Below are positions 10,281 to 22,700 of a DNA stretch of 64,000 nt, in pieces (positions within the stretch are counted from its first letter, which is position 1; every line of letters starts with the position of its first letter). The translations under genes were made by a program, and so were the position numbers. This DNA is from Branchiostoma belcheri (lineage: Eukaryota > Chordata > Leptocardii > Amphioxiformes > Branchiostomatidae): positions 6,918,486 to 6,982,485 of the forward strand of contig NW_017802379.1 in the NCBI RefSeq assembly GCF_001625305.1. The letters run 5' to 3'. The notes beneath the pieces are model-generated. The model had not been told where the DNA came from and ran no database searches. It saw nothing but the letters and a program-made list of their open reading frames with translations.

Positions 10281-13075
10281 CTATGGTTTCCACGTGATGA
10301 CCCTAACGGCGATAGTCGCGGCTTTCACCACGGCTTCGCTCTCATCCTCCATTCTCTTCCTGATGAGATCTACGTGATTCAGTAGCTCCTTTCTCCCCTC
10401 GGGAGCCTCGGATAGTGTAGTCAGGGCTTTCAGACTGTTTAGTCGCACCTCGCTGTTCTTGTCTTCTACCAGTTCTACAAGATGGGGGATGGCTCCGGCC
10501 TCTAGGGCAAGGTACTTCCCCTGGGTCGTTATGGTGATGGTTGCTATGGCGCCCGCCGCCATCGATCGGACGTACGTGTCCCCATCCTTCAGCAGCCCGA
10601 CCAATGGCGGCAGGGCTTTCACCTCGCAGGCCTTGTTCTTGCCGTCGAGAGGCACGCTGAGGTCCATGATGTCGCGGGCGGCCTTGGCGCGGATCATCGC
10701 CTGGTTGTGACCGAGCAGCTCGGTGAAGACCTCCATCGCCCCGGCAACGAGCGCGTGCATGGTCTCCACGCGGAGGCAGAAGTGCAGCGTGTCCAGGATG
10801 AGCTCCTTGATCTCGTTCAGTTCGTCGCGCAGTTTGCCAACCAGCTTGGGGACAAGTTGTGCCTCCACTACACCAGCTGCACCTGTAGAGTAACAATGGT
10901 AAGAAAGAAATTAAATCTCATTACTAACACATAGGTGACTTATCACTAAGGCCTAGGAAAATAAAAATGTTGTGTTTCCTGTTACAGTCCTGAAAAAATT
11001 AGGGTCGGTAGGTACTATGGATTATCTTTGTTTCTTCTTTTTTTTTCATGACTTTGGCAATCTCTATAGCTAGTGATTCAACTTTAATATACAATACTAT
11101 CACAGTAAAACTTGTATAACAAGGACACATTTTCAATGTCAATGTTGGAAAACTGATTGTACAACATTTTATCACTCAGGTGTCAGATCACGGAGCTAGA
11201 AAAGGTCAATCCGCTTGAAAAATTCATGTCCCTTGCAAGGGTCCACCCAAAAAAAAGGCTGGGGTTGGCAGGTTTTCTATAGGGTCAGTCAGGAGACAAC
11301 ATTTTTTCCCCTAGGCCTAACACATGCAAAAATGTACTGTAGGTGACTTGTCACTAAGCAATGCCACTTGGGCAATGTAAAACTCGCATTTCAAAGGTAC
11401 ATGTAAAAGGTCAACCGAGAAATTGGTGAATAGATAAAACATGAAAACGTACTTATGTAGCTATGAAATATTGATGAAGAAAAGCAAGGGACAATGGCCT
11501 TCTGTCCAGTGTCATTAACTGTGGTTGCATTCATTGGAGTGTGTCCAAAAGAAGGAAAATGAGAAAGATGACTGGTTTGGACAAACTTCCTAGCAGCTTA
11601 AATAGTCTTAAACTTTATGATGATTGGGGATGTCACAATGGAAAAACAAGAATTCGGAGATCTCAGACCTCCATGAAATATTTCAGTCTTCTAAAAATCT
11701 TTCTTTATCGTGCAACGGAAACAACACCAGCTGTCAAGGAGGTCATGTAATGAAAAATCATGTCATGCACTACAAGATGTTGATGTAATTAATGAGTTTC
11801 TTCCTCTGGGACAGACTGAACACAACCATAATATCCATAAAATCCAACCTGTCGGTCATGTGGAAACACAAACACACACACAGACACACACACAAAGACA
11901 TCCCAAAAACAATACCTCCATTTTCCATGGAGGTATCACTACATAACTTACCATAGGGGATCTCAGACATCATCTCCATGGCCATGTGTGCATTCTTCCT
12001 GGCAAGGTCAACGCTGTCATCAAACAGTTTGGACAGAGGCACGATAATGCCATAGTCCAGGAAGGCATCCCTGCCCTTGTTGTGGGTGGCAATAACATAC
12101 AGAACCTGGAGAGGGTGGAAAAATGTTAGCAATATTCTGAAAATAATTTCATCAGGTTGGTAGAACACAGGAAATTGGGATTTTCTTATACTCAACCAGG
12201 TATTCTTCCTACCTTGATTACGTTTCGATGTCTATATGACAGTACTCCAGTCAGAAGCTCTGAGGAAGGTGTGTATAAGAAAATCCCAATTTCTTATGTT
12301 AGCAATATTATGTCAGAAGTTGACAAAAGAAGTGCAATGGCTTAGAATAAAAATTATACTACATTCAGGTTGAGTAAACCAAGTAAAAGCCTCAGGCTTA
12401 TATAAAGCTGATACGTGATCACTTTCCTTCATCATATGATATGATTTTGCAAAATATTGCCCATGCTATTTTTTCTTTATTTGAAGACGAATCTTTGTGT
12501 CTCTGAGAGATTGCATTCAAACTCACGACATTCTTTTCTAGAGGAAGATTTTACTGTCTTACCTCTGTGGTCTTGTGCCGGACAGTCGGGTCCTTGTCGC
12601 TCAAAAGCTTTTTAAGACTCTCCGCCACACCCACCTGTATGAATGGAATAATGATGAGTTTGTTATTTGATTTAAGTGAAAACGTTAAAATGTGCTAGAA
12701 TAAGTAACGTTAAAGGTAACTGCAAAACGACTGTAACTTTAGCAAGAGACTTTTGAATACAAACATGGCCTTTAAAAGTATGTTACATTAACACATGTAG
12801 TTGCTAGTCAGTGCAAGCAAGACCATTTCGTACACTGAAAAAATAGTTTCAAGTGCTTTTAAGAGGAAAATAGAACTAACCCTTAGTGCCTCTGCGATGT
12901 GTTCCGGGTCGTGCAGGTAGTCACAGAGAGTCATCAGGGCCCGCTGACGGGTGATCAGCTCTTTATCGTTCAGCTCCCGGTTGAGTCTGGGGAGGGCCCG
13001 GTCTCCGTACGCCAGCGGGGCCTTGGTCGGGTCGATGTCCGGCGGCAACTTCTGCGAGATCACCGTCTTAGCCAT
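10281..13075 (-). CDS. RSPH14: Radial spoke head 14 homologue (armadillo-repeat ciliary protein)
   Basis: Four coding exons on the minus strand: 12881-13075, 12563-12634, 11952-12105 and 10281-10882, all in frame (about 340 aa). The N-terminal PPDIDPTKAPLAYGDRALP and RQRALMTLCDYLHDPEHI match vertebrate RSPH14 (RTDR1) closely, as do LSEAPEGRKEL and the C-terminal VITWKP. The body is a run of armadillo/HEAT-like helical repeats (for example LPPLVGLLKDGDTYVRSMAA). The protein belongs to the radial spoke apparatus of motile 9+2 axonemes. A splice acceptor sits 2 bp before the start codon, so a 5' non-coding exon is likely. The gene is head to head with STK36, another gene needed for motile cilia. 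Confidence 0.95.
11647..11938 (-). repeat. Hairpin-headed repeat, family E, copy 1
   Basis: On the minus strand it starts with a palindrome (ACCTCCAT ... ATGGAGGT), then TATTGTTTTT, a (GT)n microsatellite, a core (CAGTCTGTCCCAGAGGAAG; CATGACCTCCTTGACAGC) and a terminal hairpin GGAGGTCTGAGATCTCC followed by GAATTCTTG. Other copies lie at 17816-17963, 19750-20005 and 53201-53586. It is in RSPH14 intron 3. Confidence 0.7.
12124..12310. repeat. Small inverted-repeat insertion with 13-bp flanking repeats
   Basis: Arms GAAATTGGGATTTTCTTATA (from 12171) and its complement (ending 12293) face each other. The outer flanks share TGTTAGCAATATT (from about 12124 and 12297). Between the arms lie GATTACGTTTCGATGTC and GCTCTGAGGAAGG, words of the type seen at Penelope-like and LINE 3' ends. 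It is in RSPH14 intron 2. Confidence 0.55.
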
Positions 13076-13225
13076 ACCTGAAGTTTTGCTCAATCACTAG
13101 AGGATACAGTTTATAGTTGATGGGTATGAGGTGGTAGAAGCACTGGACTCAGCTCAAAGTTAGAAATGTTCGTGACAAATTTCGCAAATCGATATCGCCA
13201 GACCACCAAACCTTTTGTTTAATTT

Positions 13226-13239
13226 GTTGTCATGGCAAC
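13226..13239. promoter_or_regulatory. X-box (RFX site)
   Basis: GTTGTCATGGCAAC fits the RFX consensus GTNRCC-N2-RGYAAC with one mismatch; the right half is perfect. It lies about 150 bp upstream of the RSPH14 start codon and 540 bp upstream of the STK36 start codon. RFX factors drive ciliary genes across animals, which fits both neighbours. Actual binding is inferred. Confidence 0.7.
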
Positions 13240-13444
13240 TGCATCTAAACGCTACAAAGAAAATAAGCTAACAAACGATAAAATGGCAAGAAAATGCTTT
13301 TCATGACTACTAATTGTGCTAAACACCCAGTAAAATATATTTTTGTGAATATGATAGAGTTTGTTGTTAAAGAAGTTGATTTTGGTGATTTTCAAAGTTT
13401 CTATCTGCTTCGAGTTCTGCTGCTGTTATCCACTCTCGTGCATA

Positions 13445-13489
13445 TCTCGCGAGACTGAGCTCGGGCGAGATTTGCGACAAGATGGCGGG
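13445..13489. promoter_or_regulatory. TCTCGCGAGA element and YY1-like site
   Basis: The palindrome TCTCGCGAGA (13445-13454) is a known core-promoter element of CpG-type promoters. AAGATGGCGGG (13479-13489) matches the YY1 motif often found at transcription starts. Together they mark the likely start region of the STK36 transcript. Confidence 0.6.
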
Positions 13490-13779
13490 CCGTTTCGAAG
13501 TCCGGTAATTATCTTCGAAAAATTGCTAAAAATCAACCTCACAAAGATATATTCAAGAAAAATGTTTGAAGTAAGAAGTACCCGGTAACACAGAGAACCG
13601 ATAAGATCGCTGTGAGCTTCCATTCTATGCAGGTAACGCGACAGTTTCCATGTTCATTTGGTTGTTTGCGTCTGTCAGCTTATTGGCATTTTTCTCTTGA
13701 TAAATCATTTTTCATTTTCTCACCTGGAAATGTCTTACTTTATATTTCACAGGATTCGATCTTAGACAATTGAAAAAGA

Positions 13780-16700
13780 ATGGATCGCTACCATGTCTTG
13801 GAGTGCATCGGGGAAGGGTCTTTTGGGAAAGTGTACAAAGGGAGAAAAAAGTACACTGGGCAGGTGAGTAAGATTGTTATATCTCATAAATTATGTGTTT
13901 GTAATTTTTTATAATGGATATGCGTTGAGAGAACTTGAGACCGATATTTCATGCTTTCACAAGTTTTAAAATCATGATCCCTAGAGCACTAAGCTGATGT
14001 CTTGCACAAACTCACAATTAATTTGAATACATGTAGTTTGCATGTCACTCCAAAAGCATAACTAGTACACGAGATTCCTTCAAACTATATGTAAATGTAT
14101 CATACGAGGGCTGACTCTGACACCCGGGGATCGAACCTGCACTGCATGTGGCTGTCAGCTCGTAACCCAACATACTAACCACTAGGCCAAAAGGTCCGGA
14201 CGGTGACGCTTATACCCACTCATAGTTATGTATGGATATAGTTGCATCTCAAGTTTATTATTATTTGTGTTTACTTCACACTTCCCACGTCCTACAGGTG
14301 GTTGCCCTGAAGTTCATCCCCAAGGTGGGCCGTCCTGAGAAGGAGTTACGGAACCTTCGTCGTGAGATTGAGATCATGCAGCACCTCCACCACCCTAACA
14401 TCATTGAGATGCTCGACAGCTTCGAAACACCTAAAGAGGTACTTTTAGTATTATTAGGATATCAAGAATGAAAAAAAAAATCCTGTTATATGAACAATAG
14501 CCATGACGTCATGGTCTGGAAGTGGTAGGCAAAAGGTACTAATACATGTGTACATGTAGTTGGGTGATTTCCCTCCCAATAATTTGCATGTGCCTACCAA
14601 TAATTTGCCTACCAGTAAAAAGCAGTAATTGATGTAAACGAAAACAGCGATTGCCCATAATTCCAGCATTTATAAAAGTGAATTTAACAGTTCATTTTGG
14701 ATGTTTTTAATCTTAGATTAGAAGTTAGAATTCTAATAATTTATTCAATTTTTTTAACAAGTAGTTACAAGTCTGCATCCTTACAATGGTTATTAGAACC
14801 TTAAGATAAGTCTTGCCTTAGGAAAACAATGTCGTCATTACACCAGGGCCCACCTTTCCCAAAAGAGAGAAAGATTATCGTAAAATATATACTAGTACAG
14901 TAATTGAATGTAACCTTCCCACAAACTAACAAACACCCTTAAAGCATAAAACCTCTTTGGCAGAAGTAAGAAGAGAGACAAAAAAAAAAGAAATTTTTTT
15001 TATAAAAGAGGGGTCAAGCTTTGGGCGTGGGTGGTGATAGCAGCCATTACAGGATAAGCCTATCTGATGTCAACACAACACAGTTAGGTTTTTATTGAAG
15101 TGAACGTCTATCGCTAATCAGCCACGATTAGACACCGCACGCCCTCCGGACCCCTCCGACTGTACACCGCTTCTACATACACTTTTAAACACGGGAGAGG
15201 TCTGGGTAACACGGTTTATGGTATCATAGCATGTGTCACAAGCTGCGAATAACATTCCCATTTTAGTCTTTGTATCTGGCAGATCTGATAAAATGCGTAA
15301 CCGTTGTTGCTAAGAATAATATGCCAATACTTTGTTTGTAGCAAGCAAGGAAACTCACTTAAAATGGTAAAAACCAAAGGGAACACTGCTTGATGCATAA
15401 ATTATGGCATGAAATTGGCATATACTGTATGTATTTTTATTGTAGCAGGGTCAAACTCAATGTTCCAAATACACTGTAAATGGTGAAAGAAAGAATTGAA
15501 AGAAAATTTCATGACTTATTATGTAAATCTCGACATATAAATAAGTGTTAGATTGGAAAAAAAGTTGATACCCAAAATATTAAAAAAGAGATCTATGCAA
15601 TAGTATAATGATTGGCCTTCAATATGCAGATAACATTTTACTCATAAGAAGAAATTCAATTTTATTACTGTAACAGTTATACTCTTTAGATACATATATT
15701 TTTACCATATGCTTCACTGGTAGCTATATATTGCTTTTATTCAATGGAAATTTCAAAATGATAAGAAAATTCATAGGCAGTAGTCATAGATAGAGTGATA
15801 AACTACATGTAAGTCTGCCAAAGATAACAGTGCAGTTTATGGGCTAGAATGACCCCAGTGCCTGATTACACCATACATATTTGCATGAGCAGTAATCCCT
15901 AGTTACAGTTAAACATGCCTGGTTTGGATTCCTGTAACTCTGCCCCTGGTCCCCATTCACTTAGGGTTACAACAGGTCAACCTTATCTCCATATGCTGCA
16001 CAACTGTATACTATATAGTATATAGGGTTGGCACACAGTGTTTCATGTTCTGTATCGGTATAGCCGGTACAAGTGCCCTTTGGCATAACACATCAGCTTT
16101 TCAGGCACACCGTGCCGCGGTAAGTAGATTATATTACAAGGTCTTACACCCAATCTTTGCAAATTTAATTGCAGAAGATGTTGTCTTGTGTATCAGAAAA
16201 AGAGTTTAAAAATTAGCAGTATGACAACAATGTTTTGTGTGATTTTGATTAGAAGAAAATGGTTACCTGAAATAATGACTAATATGACTTTTGGTAAATG
16301 TTGTCAAATTTAAACCAAATTTTGAAATTACTCTCATCAGTCTTTAGTTTGGCAAAGGTATACATACAATTGTTTCATCTACATGTATGTCAGCTATTTT
16401 TTTTTAAATTGCAATTTTCAGGTTGTAGCTGTCACAGAGTATGCAGAGGGAGAACTGTTCCAAATCCTAGAGGATGATGGGAACTTACCGGAGGAACAGG
16501 TAATACATGTACAATAGCATCTTTCTGTGGATAAAAATCATGAGAAACAGGAATCATATAACTGTGTTTCCTAAACTTTGAAGCAGAAATGTTTGTAATA
16601 ATTTGATTTGATCAATTAAGATACTATTCAGGCTGTACAGTGGTGAAGGAAGAGTGAATACAGTATCTAAGCAGGTTTTGAACTATTTTTTTCCTATAGG

Positions 16701-19700
16701 TCCAATCCATTGCTAGTCAGCTGATCTCAGCCCTGTACTACCTGCATGCCCACCGTATCCTACACAGAGACATGAAGCCTCAGAACATACTACTGGGGAA
16801 AGGAGGGGTGGTCAAGCTCTGTGACTTTGGGTAAGTGACTAACTTTTTGACGGTAACTTTGATACTTTACCTGAGGTGTATTGAGAGTAATACATGTATG
16901 ATTCCCTCTAGATGTAACAATATATGTCTATTGTTTTGTTGCAGATTTGCACGAGCTATGAGTATCAACACACTTGTTCTGACATCGATAAAGGTAATAT
17001 ATTTTCATATCTCTATCCTGCTTACAGTGCATCTTGAAATGTCTTTGAACTCTAAGGGCTTCATAATACTTCATGTACATGAAGAATCTAAATATCATGT
17101 AAGTTTCCCTCCTTTTGTTTCTCTGTTCCAGGGTACACCACTGTACATGTCTCCTGAACTTGTTGAAGAAAAGCCATACGACCACAATGCTGACTTATGG
17201 TAGGGAGATCGCTGGCAATTGCACTGCAGAAAGTTGAAATTTCAATCAACATATTTCGTTATTTTAGTATTATTGGTAATGACATCATCTTTATTCTTTC
17301 CCCCCCAGGGCTCTTGGCTGTATCCTGTATGAGCTGTTTGTGGGCCAACCCCCCTTCTACACCAATAGTATCTTCCAGCTTGTCAGTCTCATTATCAAGG
17401 ACCCCGTCAAGTGGCCTAAAAACATGAGCCCAGAGTTCAAGGTAAGTCCCATCTGTTACAGAAAGTCCTTGTCCTAATTTAGTATGTTGTGTCACTGTTT
17501 TCTTTTGTAACATTGTGAATTATGTTTTCTGTTTTCAGAATTTTTTGCAGGGACTCCTGGTTAAGGACCCCAAGAAGCGCCTTACCTGGCCTGCGCTGCT
17601 GCACCATCCCTTTGTGAAGGAGGGAGTTGTTGGTGAGTTTATAAAGAGTCGTAAACTTTAAGTTAAAGGTCTCCAGTGCAATTTCAGGACAGCAAAATTG
17701 GATTAAATCCATTTTTGCTGCACTGTGTTCTTGTAAAATGCAATGCTGATGACATAAAACAGCTGCTTGTTTTGTATTATAGGCTGGTTCTAGATACTTC
17801 ATTGGTTTTCACAGGTCTTTTGTTACATGACCTCCTTGACAGCTGGTGTTCCATTGCACGTTAAAGAAAGACTTGTAGACATGATCGTGAATGAGAAGAG
17901 GACAAAGTCACCATACAAGATATTTCATGGAGATCTGAGATCTCTGAAGTCTTAAAATTCTTGTTTTCTTCATCAGTTCTTGATGAAACCAAGAAGCTGA
18001 CAGCTGCTGAGATGCCCTTTACTGAGGAGCCCCCACCAGAAGTCCAGGCTGCCAAGGCCAAGGCTGTGAAGGAGCAGACTAAGAAGACTGGGCAGTCTAA
18101 GATCCTCAGCAAGGCCAGGGAGAAACGCAGAGAGGAGAAGGCCAAACCTGCCGCTGTAAGTTATGATGTCAGATGGCTGAAGGTAGTAGTTTTGCCAGCT
18201 ATTCAACACTTTGGTAGCAAGATAGCAAGGATGAAAGAATAGTGTCAAGGAGAGTTCAACTGTAGAAGTTATCTTAAACTGTGGAGGTACAGGTATATCA
18301 AATACCTAGTGTAACAGTACATATTCTGTAAAGCCTTTTGTCTAGTACTGTACATAGATTGTAGTCTCAGATTTTCCATTTGAAGACTCACTCTTTGTTT
18401 CTCTCTGAATGACTCTTTATGCAATAACGAATAGAAACATACTGTCAAGGAAATGCAGTCTGAGATTTTTGTTCAGGACAAGCCCAATGGTAAGGGAGAG
18501 GCCTGGAACAAACACCAAGGACCTGAAAAGGGTGCGGGGAGCACTCCTACAAAAATCCCACGTGCTACGCCTGCTAACCCTGCAGTGGTGGCAAAGATGA
18601 AAGGTCAGGCACAAGCAGAAGATGACTGGGAAACTGAGGGCAAGGGCAAGCCTGTCACCCCAAGGTCAGTGTCAATGTCACACAAGTGAATAAAGAGACT
18701 CTTTTTACACAACCAAGGGTTTCATTCAGCAGACATTTTAGTGACTGTCTGTCACCTTTTTGAGGGCAATTCTAATTGGTTCACATTACACAGCACAGGT
18801 GTTGCTGCTATAGATGCATTCCCAAGCGCAAAGTATACAGTTACAGGAAACAGTATCTACAATGCGGTCTCCTTATTCAGTGACTTACCAACCTGATGAA
18901 ACTATTCAAGGATGCCACACAAAAATTTGGTTTTTACAACAGTGACTCTGTGTAACAGCTGCAACAAAGTAGTCATCAATATTTCTACATCCCTGCAGGT
19001 CAGACAGGATCAGCCATGACTATGCCAGGGAGGAGGATGTGGCTACACAGAAGGCAGCTGCAGCAGCCAAGGAGAAGGAAAGGAAGGCAAAGAAGAGCTT
19101 TGAGAACGTCAACTTGGAGAGCGAGGTGTGATAACGTTCCTCTTTTGTTGTAAAAAAAAACAAATTCAGGCTCTGAATTAACTCCAAAATGCTCATACAT
19201 TGGACCCAGAATGTAGGAAGATCCTTCTCCTTGTAACAGTTTCTTTCTATCAATGCAGTGGTTTGATTAAAAGTTTGAAATTCATTGTTTGAATTACAAA
19301 CCAGCCTTCAGTCACAGTTTGTCCACAAATCCTATCCACAGTTACCATACATACATGTATGTTACAAAAACAAAATACAAAGTTACAAATTTATGCCTTC
19401 CATTTAGATTTTGTACGTGGACAATTGTAATAAAGAAATAAGTACATTGAGATAAAAACACTTCCCATAGGTCTGAAATCCCTGCTTTCTTGTTTGCCAG
19501 GAGCTGGACAGTGATGATGAGTGGCAACAGTTCATTGAGGCGACGGAGCCGTCCAACATGCAGCTGACGGCGCCCATGACCCTGCTACAGGACGAACACT
19601 TCGCCTCCAGGATATCTGCACGGCTGCAGGCATCAGGACAACAGGTGGGTCAAACCTGTATCCTTTTCAGAAATGTTTTTTTGAAATGTGAAAAAAGAAT

Positions 19701-22700
19701 ATACAGTTGACAAATGCTGAAATTGTGTACATGTCTGTGTTTCTGGTAATATCCGCATGGCCGTTAGGTCAGATTGTAGTGGATATGGTTGGGTTCATTC
19801 TGTTCCAGAGGGAGAAAGTCATTAATCACATCTACATCTATCACAACTGTTTTTTGTTACATGACCTCCTTGACAGCTGACAACAGGTGTTGTTTCCCTT
19901 GCTTGTTAACAAAAGACGCAGTGATGGTGAACGATAAGAGGACACAATTGTCATCACACAAAATCTAAATGTTTCATGGAGGTCTGACATCTCCAAAATT
20001 CATTGTATCGACTAAATTAAATATATTTTCTTCCAGGTTTTAGAAGGGATGTTGGAGGGAGCATCCAGACTCAGGCCTGTACTCAGGGTCATCTGTAACC
20101 TCCTGGCCACTAAATGGTAGGTAATCAATGTATAAAGACATGGGCTTTTGCCTATTTGATGCTAGGTTGTATTTAGCAATTTTGTACACATTTTGTTGTG
20201 ACCTTAGCCCAGTGTGTAAAAATGTGAAATAATGGTTGTCATTCAATGGAGTATAATAGCATATTGTTCAATGCTAAGACAGTTTCAATCTGTTGCACAG
20301 AATTGTATCTTGTCCCATGAATGTTCAGAGTACTAAACGTATGTTTGTGTACCCCCCTCCCAGTGACAATGAGCTGCTGTATAAGTTGTGTCAGCAGATG
20401 GAGGTTCCCTCCTTCACTCTCCACCTCACTAAACAACTGCTGGAGAAAACAAACATCAAGAAGGTACTGCCAACTGATTTCATATTTCTTAAATGCCAAA
20501 GATTTGATTTCTCCATTCAAAGACATGTATATCATGTAAGCACCAGGGACCTTTCTTGATGATGTCTTAAAGAATATTGGATGTCTTTTTCAGCTTCCAT
20601 GGTGTCTTCAGGTTCTTGGTGACTTGGTCAGTCTTCTCACTGCATACTTTTCCAGTGACTTCAACATCTCAGAGATCAAGGGGACAAAAAGGTGCACTAA
20701 CACTATTAGATAACCTTCTGTGCAAAGTACATGTAATTAAACCATAATTATGTTTATTTACTAATTGTTTTAAAGGTATTAAAATAAAGAATTCTTCAAC
20801 TTATTATGACATTTCATCTGTGTTCATTTTGGTAGTTACATGTTTCAAGTTTGACTTTATTCCAACACAAAGGATAATGTTTTCACCTAGAGCTTTTTAC
20901 CAGTAACTCTGGTCTTCTTCTGAATCAGTAGACTAACCCGGTGAGACTTGTCACGTGGCTTCTCTGAAGTGTGACGTCAACACTGGGTAAAAGGTACATG
21001 TATGTGGCAACTTGACTACCAGTTAACTTTTCTACTGTTAGGCCACACCAAGTAAATTTTATGGATGACGTCCTTTGGAGACCCTAAATCTAATGCGAGA
21101 GGGCGAAAAAAAAACAAGAAGGGCCCTAAAAAACAAGATGCCTAGATAAGAAATATACTAAGAGACGACAAATGTTTGGGCACAATTTGAATGAGGTGAC
21201 ACAGTGTAACAAGCAAGAAGTCTTTTATTCATAATCAAAACAGCAATAAATCAGGTGGAACAGCAGTTGTCGTCCTGCCCTGTTCTCGCGTTACGGGTTT
21301 CACGTCAATCTGACGATTTGTGGCACTGTCGTGACTCTTTGGTCATAGTTACAGGAAGTGGAATTTCTTGTTTTTTTTTCTAGGAACAGGCTGAAATCAA
21401 TGCGCGCGCGGACGTCATCCATAAAATTTACTTGGTGTGGCCTTACCTTCAACAAGCCACACTAAACAAGTATACAACCTCATTCTTCCCTGCAGCTTCG
21501 AAGTGTTTGAGAAATCTGCCCTGTCATTTGTTGAGGTTTTACCTCTGGTCATCAAGGAACCGACTGACCACGATCTCAAACTGAGAGAACAGGGACTGCT
21601 GGTAAGTACATGATTGTATAGGATGGTCTCTGCTTTGGAGAAATGCGTCCACCCCTGAGGCATTGCCAAAAAAGCTGTGTACTTTTAGTGATAGAAATGG
21701 ATGTGGGTCAAAATGTCTGGAAGTAGCCTCCATATTTTATCCAGTTGTAGAGATCAATTTGATATCTGTAGATCATTGCTTACCTAGGTGAGTATCCAAC
21801 TTTTATCAAACAAGCCTTCAATGCAATTACCATTTTCAGAGGTTGAAATACCACCTGCAGATGGTGTTAAGTACAGGCAAAATTGGAGCTGTGCAGATAT
21901 TTGTGATGTCTGCCTGCACTGGTCCATGTACTGGGTTTATATATACCTTGAGGTATCAGTAGATATCTATTCGCTGCATTAATTGTTACCAAATATTAGC
22001 ATATTAGAGAAATAATGGTAATTTTACTGTGACCCATACTGTCTGGTGCAGGTAACTTTCAATGTTACCTGCAGCAGTGCAGGTATGCAGAAAATGGTAT
22101 TTTTATCCCTGATTATAATGTAACCTTATGGATGTTCTGTAATGTTCTGTAATTCCCCCAGTGCCTGATGTTCCTGTGTGATGCCATGGACCATAACCAG
22201 ACAGACATCCCCAAGAGGTTCTACAGTCGGTTAGTAGAACAGAACCGTACCGTGCTCAACTCACTGGTCACCATGGCCAGGATAGAACCAGGGCTGCTCA
22301 GGAAACTGGAAAGTAAGTGTTTAATCCTGCTGCCTGTGTCTAGTGCTGTGTGCTAGTTTGCTGGACCGGTTCCGGACTTGTAAAAATGTTAAGGTTCAAG
22401 TAAAAAAAAACCTAACACACAGTAACAGTCAAGAACCAATTCCGGACTTATTACAATATCACATGCCCCTTTTCTTTCCAAACCACCTAAAACCTACCCT
22501 AGATTGCAAAATCTCTGCTGCAAAATGAAGAAAACATTGCCATCGGGCATCGTCAAGTGTCTGCCTCCATGTTATGTGGACAAACAACATTGTAAGGTTG
22601 CCAACATGCAATTTTGTATATGCCATGGGTTTGAGCCAAAACAATCTACAAACTTACATCTAATATACATTGCATAACACACAGCAAAACAAATTACCAT

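Larger units (their letters stand above)
13076..13779. promoter_or_regulatory. Divergent promoter region of RSPH14 and STK36
   Basis: The two start codons are 704 bp apart on opposite strands. The spacer holds an X-box-like site (13226-13239), TCTCGCGAGA (13445-13454) and AAGATGGCGGG (13479-13489). A splice acceptor, TTTCACAG, ends at about 13752, before the STK36 start codon, so the STK36 transcript probably has a non-coding first exon that begins near the two CpG-containing elements. Confidence 0.75.

Noticed and set aside
14111-14200. Possible tRNA gene
   Set aside because: A and B boxes are present, but no acceptor stem can form, so a SINE head is more likely.
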